Of a stretch of DNA of 22,443 nt, positions 21,101 through 22,443 are shown in pieces. Source of the DNA: Acanthaster planci (lineage: Eukaryota; Echinodermata; Asteroidea; Valvatida; Acanthasteridae). The notes beneath the pieces were generated by a model. It saw nothing but the letters and a program-made list of their open reading frames with translations, did not search any database and was not told the origin of the DNA. The stretch is taken from the NCBI RefSeq assembly GCF_001949145.1, contig NW_019091418.1, forward strand, positions 3,092,882-3,115,324. The letters run 5' to 3'. Position 1 is the first letter of the stretch. The number at the start of each line of letters is the position of its first letter. Both the position numbers and the translations under genes were made by a program.

Positions 21101-22413
21101 AGATATGGGATGACCACAAATTGAACCTTTTTCTACTTTTTAAGTTGAAAGAAACAGATGACATACATTGGAAGATGCACAAAAAGGCTTTTAGGCAATC
21201 TCAGGATGGACCATTTTTTCTTTTTAATGTTTATTAAATCTGAGCTGAAAATTAACATAAACATACCATGAAAAGCAGCCTCTTGATTAAGCTGAAGCAC
21301 ATCGAATAGGGAATTGACTGAAAAGAATGATGGTGAGCCTGCTGGCCTTAACCCTGATGGAAGAGGTTTTATATTAAAGGTTGGAACATTCACACAGTGT
21401 ATTGAAAGTTCCTATTGGACCATCCTGCAGTCCGTCAAATCATAGTCCTCTTTTTGTTTGTTGAAGTGCTACAAGTTCAATGCTGTCGGTACAATGCCAA
21501 GAGATCCAAGTGATGTTTGTGATTTCATTACTCCAGTCATTTGTCTCCTTGCTATCTGTAGGGTCTTGGTGGTACATTTGTAGCAGTGGTCAGCATTACC
21601 ACATTAGCGAGTAAGTACATATACTTGTGCAACCTAATTGTTGTATCCGGGGAAAACCGACTTAGCTCACTTTTAGTCAGTTTGTGATTGAACAATCAAA
21701 TTTAGCTTGAAGAAAAATTGATTCGGTAATGTTCAGGTGTAACTTGTTTCTCAATCATTCTTATGTACACTTTATTGGTTCTCAACTGGCTGTTTTGATC
21801 AGTTATCCCGGTACTATCCAAAGTCTTGTACTGTTCACCTGTAAACATCCAAACTCAATCCCTTGCAGGAATAGTTAATATCCACAGTCTTGGATGCTTC
21901 CACATTTATTTGAACAGATAAAATCAGAGAAAACATGTTTTCCATTGAGTTGCTCTTTAAGGGGTTAAAGGACCGACCTTTCCATGTAAAAATGTGCCCT
22001 CTGTTTCTTCCACTCAGAGCTGATTTTGTGAAAGTGAAACTTGTACAAGGGACACACCAGTTATCTACACAAGATTGTATACACAAACCGCTTAGTTGCC
22101 AGAACCCAATTCTCATTGAAATACACTCAAAGCTATATAATCTGGGCATTCAACATGTTTGACAGTGGAGTTCATTGATTGCTTGATATTCTTTGTCTTC
22201 ATTGACGTCATACAGTACCTGTACATGTATAAGGTCATAGTTGAGAGCTCAATGTTCTGTAGGTTTTCCCCAGTCCTCAGATGAAAGACTCGTTTCTTTT
22301 TTTTTTGCGTTACAGCCACAGATTCTGTTCAGACAGCTGGTATTGCCTACTTCACCTGTGCTGTAGCTGTTCTGTTTTTGGCTGTCATAAGTCTCTTGAT
22401 TGTCTACAAATCG
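101..22413 (+). CDS. SLC29: Equilibrative nucleoside transporter (ENT/SLC29 family), partial: seven internal exons covering TM1-TM6
   Basis: ENT proteins are 11-TM facilitative carriers that move nucleosides, and in some members nucleobases, across plasma or organelle membranes. Seven exons joined in phase give 197 residues: the signature GIATLLPWNMFITA (residues 12-25), sequon NVS (36-38), TM2 (about 50-69), TM3 (about 78-98), TM4 (about 104-134), the TM5 start VGQGLGGTF (146-154) and TM6 (about 172-195). Residues equivalent to human ENT1 Trp29, Asn30, Gln158, Gly179 and Gly184 are all present. A PWN motif instead of the MPYN-type motif of PMAT/ENT4 argues for the ENT1-3 group. The short TM1-TM2 loop and the SEWPGAFF...GGT pattern look ENT3-like to me, but Gln at the 158 position is more ENT1/2-like, so the subtype is open. 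Initiator Met and TM7-TM11 lie outside the window. No frameshift or in-frame stop was seen. Confidence 0.95.
404..485. repeat. Small foldback (MITE-like) element
   Basis: Outer arms ATTATTTTAAG (404-414) and CTTAAAATAAT (475-485) are exact reverse complements. Inside, AGGAGAGC (422-429) pairs with GCTCTCCT (438-445), and a second AGGAGAGC lies at 456-463. The nested symmetry in 82 bp fits a degenerate non-autonomous DNA element; no target-site duplication could be fixed. Confidence 0.6.
1512..1626. repeat. Second foldback element, related to 404-485
   Basis: Ends CATTATTTTTAA (from 1512) and TTAAAAATGATG (to 1626) are inverted with one mismatch. The interior is built from AGGAGTG, GCTCCT and AGGAGC words like the element at 404-485. 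I infer the same or a sister family. Confidence 0.5.
3436..4686 (+). mobile_element. Interspersed repeat copy 1 (about 1.25 kb, unclassified)
   Basis: The stretch from AATGTGTGACATGG to AGACAGTCGCCGG recurs in the same orientation at 6939-8298 with mostly small differences. It contains a near-perfect palindrome at 3994-4031, A-rich tracts, and a CpG-rich 3' end (about 4555-4686). A hairpin, ATGATATC-C-GATATCAT, lies exactly where similarity to copy 2 stops (4687-4703). No transposase or reverse transcriptase was recognised, so it is either a non-autonomous element or a duplicated segment. The family name is unknown to me. Confidence 0.8.
3994..4031. repeat. 38-bp near-perfect palindrome in repeat copy 1
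   Basis: The arms meet at 4012/4013 with no spacer: CACTTGTAACAGAGAAACC followed by GGTTTCTCTGTTACACGTG. One mismatch (T3997 where G would pair) separates it from the perfect version in copy 2. Confidence 0.95.
6675..6808 (+). CDS. SLC29: ENT exon b: extracellular loop 1 and TM2
   Basis: This 134-bp exon lies between acceptor TTTTTCAG and donor AA|GTAAGT. It enters at phase 0 and leaves two bases of a Lys codon. It begins YFTDYKFGNVSDNAEYKDKF, the first extracellular loop; NVS at 6699-6707 is an N-glycosylation sequon in the same loop as the Asn48 glycosylation site of human ENT1. The hydrophobic run YIGIAGFIPNVFFLAVSLFV is TM2, followed by PPK. The loop is much shorter than in human ENT1, more like ENT3. 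Confidence 0.94.
6939..8298 (+). mobile_element. Interspersed repeat copy 2 (about 1.36 kb, unclassified)
   Basis: Direct-orientation partner of 3436-4686. Relative to copy 1 it has an extra 141-bp segment (8022-8162) flanked by ATTCA on both sides. It lacks the copy 1 block TGACTGAACGGGTAGGC and has extra short words, including an ACATGT-type insertion at about 7914-7921. The central palindrome is perfect here. A matching open frame of about 100 codons spans both copies but breaks at different points, so coding is doubtful. Confidence 0.8.
7470..7507. repeat. 38-bp perfect palindrome in repeat copy 2
   Basis: CACGTGTAACAGAGAAACC at 7470-7488 is immediately followed by its exact reverse complement at 7489-7507, with no spacer. 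The centre is ACCGGT. Such a structure can extrude as a cruciform or be the junction of two head-to-head terminal repeats. Confidence 0.97.
8391..8701 (+). promoter_or_regulatory. CpG-rich patch with promoter-like words (candidate cryptic promoter)
   Basis: I count about 20 CpG dinucleotides in roughly 310 bp, far more than in nearby intron. AAAATGGCG (8401-8408) matches the YY1 core that often overlaps start codons, and ATGGCGGGAA (8633-8642) resembles an E2F site. From ATG 8403 a 37-codon frame begins MATSSSTTSVSDSKGKN; a GTGAGT donor at 8487 would cut it after 28 codons. Spliced directly to exon c (9934) the phase would not match, so a link to the transporter is unsupported. It could equally be the young end of a mobile element. 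Confidence 0.3.
9934..10025 (+). CDS. SLC29: ENT exon c: TM3
   Basis: This 92-bp exon follows acceptor TTGTTATCTAG and precedes donor AAT|GTAAGT. Its first base completes the Lys codon started in exon b; it ends with one base of a Trp codon. It encodes SSRLANMVALNIMLTLFVLT then TILAIIDSSE: a short charged cytoplasmic link, then TM3. The order matches the ENT pattern in which a basic stretch after TM2 leads into a Leu/Ile/Val-rich TM3 ending in Asp/Val-Asp before TM4. Confidence 0.92.
10454..10465. promoter_or_regulatory. CRE-like palindrome
   Basis: GATGACGTCATC is a 12-bp perfect palindrome containing the full cAMP-response octamer TGACGTCA (10456-10463). The octamer also occurs exactly at 8128-8135 and 22203-22210. 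Function in an intron is conjecture. Confidence 0.3.
10534..10795 (+). repeat. Diverged tandem pair, period 147 bp
   Basis: AAGGCCCTGTATCTCCTGAA at 10534 and AAGGCACAATATCTCCTAAA at 10681 start two copies sharing, in order, AGTAGAT, ATTGGGTTCAA, TCTT, AGATAT, TTGAAAAGGG or its variant, CTTTA or its variant, and GATGATG. The second copy is cut off near 10795. Probably an old repeat; family unknown. Confidence 0.75.
11186..11760 (+). repeat. Minisatellite, seven 74-85 bp units plus a partial eighth
   Basis: Each unit starts CATCTGCCTTACATAC and continues with CCTGGGCAAAAAGGTAGTAG and CAGCAGGTGTGGATATCCTG. Units start at 11186, 11265, 11350, 11424, 11503, 11586, 11660 and 11734 (partial). Lengths are 79, 85, 74, 79, 83, 74 and 74 bp. 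Most of the difference is a 5-bp word (GCTACTGTATCAG against GCTATCAG) plus variation in the ACATGT segment. Confidence 0.95.
13659..13715. repeat. Hairpin element with 16-bp perfect arms
   Basis: TAACCCTAACACTCCT (13659-13674) is the exact reverse complement of AGGAGTGTTAGGGTTA (13700-13715). Further partial pairing (TCC 13678-13680 with GGA 13694-13696) tightens the loop. The AGGAGTG word also occurs in the foldback at 1512-1626. Confidence 0.8.
13854..14015 (+). repeat. 18-bp minisatellite, nine copies
   Basis: Unit ATGCATATCGCTTACTCT repeats nine times without gaps; only units 1 and 9 vary, each at the last base (C). The array ends 35 bp before exon d. Since 18 is a multiple of three and the unit has no stop, all three forward frames are open; in the exon d frame it reads CISLTL repeats. 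Confidence 0.98.
14051..14101 (+). CDS. SLC29: ENT exon d: first half of TM4 (51-bp exon)
   Basis: A very small exon between acceptor TTTTTGTCTGCAG and donor ACG|GTACGT. GG completes the Trp codon from exon c, then 16 codons read PGAFFGITMATVVIFN, and G starts the next Gly codon. Joined to its neighbours it gives SSEWPGAFFGITM, like the SSW..GFF..T start of TM4 that I recall for human ENT3. An 18-bp minisatellite ends only 35 bp upstream, so the branch point is probably within or beside the repeat. Phase agreement on both sides and the conserved FF and NG residues make it a firm call despite its size. Confidence 0.9.
15658..15895 (+). repeat. Three diverged tandem copies of a 76-95 bp unit
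   Basis: The core TTCAGATGACAACTGTTCTG (or a variant), followed by GGTGGAGCT or AGTGGAGCT, occurs at 15681-15709, 15776-15804 and 15852-15880. Around it recur AGAGGTGAAGCTT-like and GCCCCAAAGCT words. The ACATGTA words beside the copies differ in number. Confidence 0.8.
16120..16300 (+). mobile_element. tRNA-derived SINE (tRNA-Thr-like head)
   Basis: The head (16128-16200) has an A box TGGTCGAGTGGT (16135-16146) and B box GGTTCGAGTCC (16180-16190), a sound T arm GTGGG/CCCAC, and an acceptor stem pairing 6 of 7 positions with wobbles. The anticodon region CTAGTAAGCAGGAG resembles tRNA-Thr(AGT), but the loop has eight bases and pairing is imperfect. Downstream comes a hairpin, AGCTTGTGA/TCACAAGCT (16201-16226), then a non-tRNA body ending about ATATAAAGCCTCAACTCA. 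Pol III boxes plus an unrelated tail mark a SINE. The right end is uncertain. Confidence 0.8.
16754..17206. mobile_element. MITE with 31-35 bp terminal inverted repeats
   Basis: TGACCCGCTCT (16758-16768) and GGTAATAAGTC (16778-16788) at the left recur inverted at the right (17172-17202). Across 31 bp I see only three or four mismatches, all in the A-rich middle. Extending outward gives TATG/CATATA, so the ends could sit in TA dinucleotides. The 445-bp core has no transposase, only an inner 9-bp inverted repeat TGTGGATAT/ATATCCACA (17047-17078). A Tc1/mariner-type non-autonomous element is my inference from the TA ends. Confidence 0.8.
17582..17667 (+). CDS. SLC29: ENT exon e: rest of TM4 and start of TM5
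   Basis: This 86-bp exon follows acceptor AATGTTTACAG and ends at donor CAG|GTACAT. GT completes Gly120, then 28 codons read AAAVYQSGIFAFAAKLPDIY then LQSYIVGQ, ending at phase 0. Counting from the Pro shared with human ENT1 Pro169, the Gln of YQSG falls on Gln158, a substrate-contacting residue, and the Gly of VGQ on Gly179. The position equivalent to Gly154, linked to NBMPR sensitivity, is Ala here. Confidence 0.94.
19052..19141. repeat. Overlapping inverted-repeat cluster
   Basis: TGACAGAATTTT (19066-19077) pairs exactly with AAAATTCTGTCA (19130-19141). CGAACGTC (19053-19060) pairs with GACGTTCG (19081-19088). GTTCGAGAAT occurs twice as a direct repeat. The origin is unknown. Confidence 0.65.
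19327..19469 (+). pseudogene. Possible stray terminal exon or exon fragment, unrecognised
   Basis: After a long T run ending TTTTAG, an open frame starts KKRKIPEHHHSVKGLVNIKL and ends GGHTVWVDVKGQTIHNVAKR then LLMAS and a TGA stop. The mix of residues looks more protein-like than neighbouring frames, and a good acceptor precedes it. Its phase (needs one base from the exon before) does not fit exon e, so normal splicing into the transporter would shift frame. It may be a remnant of a mobile-element or retroposed gene, or chance. I do not recognise the product. Confidence 0.2.
20355..20497. repeat. Foldback with 28-bp arms
   Basis: Left arm 20355-20382 (starting AAATTGAATTAGAC) and right arm 20470-20497 match as reverse complements at 23 of 28 positions by hand alignment. 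The AATTGAATTAGA word recurs in direct orientation just outside the right arm, near 20507. Confidence 0.65.
21562..21610 (+). CDS. SLC29: ENT exon f: TM5 (49-bp exon)
   Basis: This small exon lies between acceptor TTGCTATCTGTAG and donor CGA|GTAAGT. It enters at phase 0 with 16 codons, GLGGTFVAVVSITTLA, and leaves the first base of a Thr codon. Joined to exon e it forms VGQGLGGTF, matching the GQGLAG motif of TM5 in human ENT1, including the Gly184 equivalent. Short length and strong splice sites make it invisible to plain ORF scans. Confidence 0.92.
21611..22315 (+). other. Intron 6 of the ENT gene
   Basis: A 0.7-kb phase 1 intron from GTAAGT to a strong tract ending GCGTTACAG. Apart from a TGACGTCA octamer at 22203-22210 and one GTACATGTAT word, I see nothing in it. 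Confidence 0.88.
22316..22413 (+). CDS. SLC29: ENT exon g: TM6
   Basis: This 98-bp exon follows a long T tract ending TTGCGTTACAG and precedes donor TCG|GTAAGA. CC completes a Thr codon, then 32 codons read TDSVQTAGIAYFTCAVAVLF then LAVISLLIVYKS, ending at phase 0. This fits the ENT pattern of a short polar loop then an A..YF-initiated TM6 before the large cytoplasmic loop. The gene must continue beyond the window. Confidence 0.93.
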
Positions 22414-22443
22414 GTAAGATTTGAACCTTACTAGCATTGGCGC

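Larger units (their letters stand above)
17668..21561 (+). other. Intron 5 of the ENT gene
   Basis: A 3.9-kb phase 0 intron from GTACAT to ATCTGTAG. It is AT-rich and poorer in ACATGT words than introns 1 and 3. It holds an inverted-repeat cluster (19052-19141), a possible stray exon (19327-19469) and a foldback (20355-20497). In 17770-19040, 19480-20340 and 20510-21250 I see no gene. Confidence 0.88.

Overview
The window is a piece of animal nuclear DNA holding the first half of one large, intron-rich gene on the + strand: an equilibrative nucleoside transporter (ENT, SLC29 family). No bacterial-style gene order exists. Long open frames are rare, and most of those that occur come from the low-complexity ACATGT sequence that fills the introns. 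The very dense TACATGTA/GTACATGTAC palindromes, the many foldback elements, a tRNA-derived SINE and introns of 0.7-6.5 kb suggest a marine invertebrate deuterostome (echinoderm- or amphioxus-like). That placement is an impression from sequence style, not a demonstrated fact.

Seven internal coding exons were found by joining splice sites in compatible phase: 101-182, 6675-6808, 9934-10025, 14051-14101, 17582-17667, 21562-21610 and 22316-22413. Together they encode 197 consecutive residues without a stop. They cover transmembrane segment (TM) 1 with the family signature, the first extracellular loop with an N-glycosylation sequon, and TM2 to TM6. The start codon and N-terminus lie left of the window. 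The central cytoplasmic loop and TM7-TM11 lie to the right.

About 97% of the window is intron. Intron 1 (183-6674) carries two small foldback elements and one copy of a 1.25-kb repeat. Intron 2 (6809-9933) carries the second, same-orientation copy of that repeat; both copies contain an almost or fully perfect 38-bp palindrome. A CpG-rich, promoter-like patch follows the second copy. Intron 3 (10026-14050) has a 147-bp tandem pair, a 74-85 bp minisatellite of seven copies with an apparent three-unit higher-order pattern, a hairpin element, and a 9 x 18-bp minisatellite ending 35 bp before exon 4. Intron 4 (14102-17581) has a degenerate triplicated repeat, a tRNA-Thr-like SINE and a 445-bp MITE with 31-35 bp terminal inverted repeats. 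Intron 5 (17668-21561) has an inverted-repeat cluster, a possible stray exon and a foldback. Intron 6 (21611-22315) is mostly featureless.

I found no convincing second gene, no functional RNA gene and no CRISPR array. The most interesting points are repeat biology (the paired element, which shows gain or loss of TACATG units, and the splice-site-adjacent minisatellite) and substitutions in the transporter at positions tied to inhibitor sensitivity in human ENT1.
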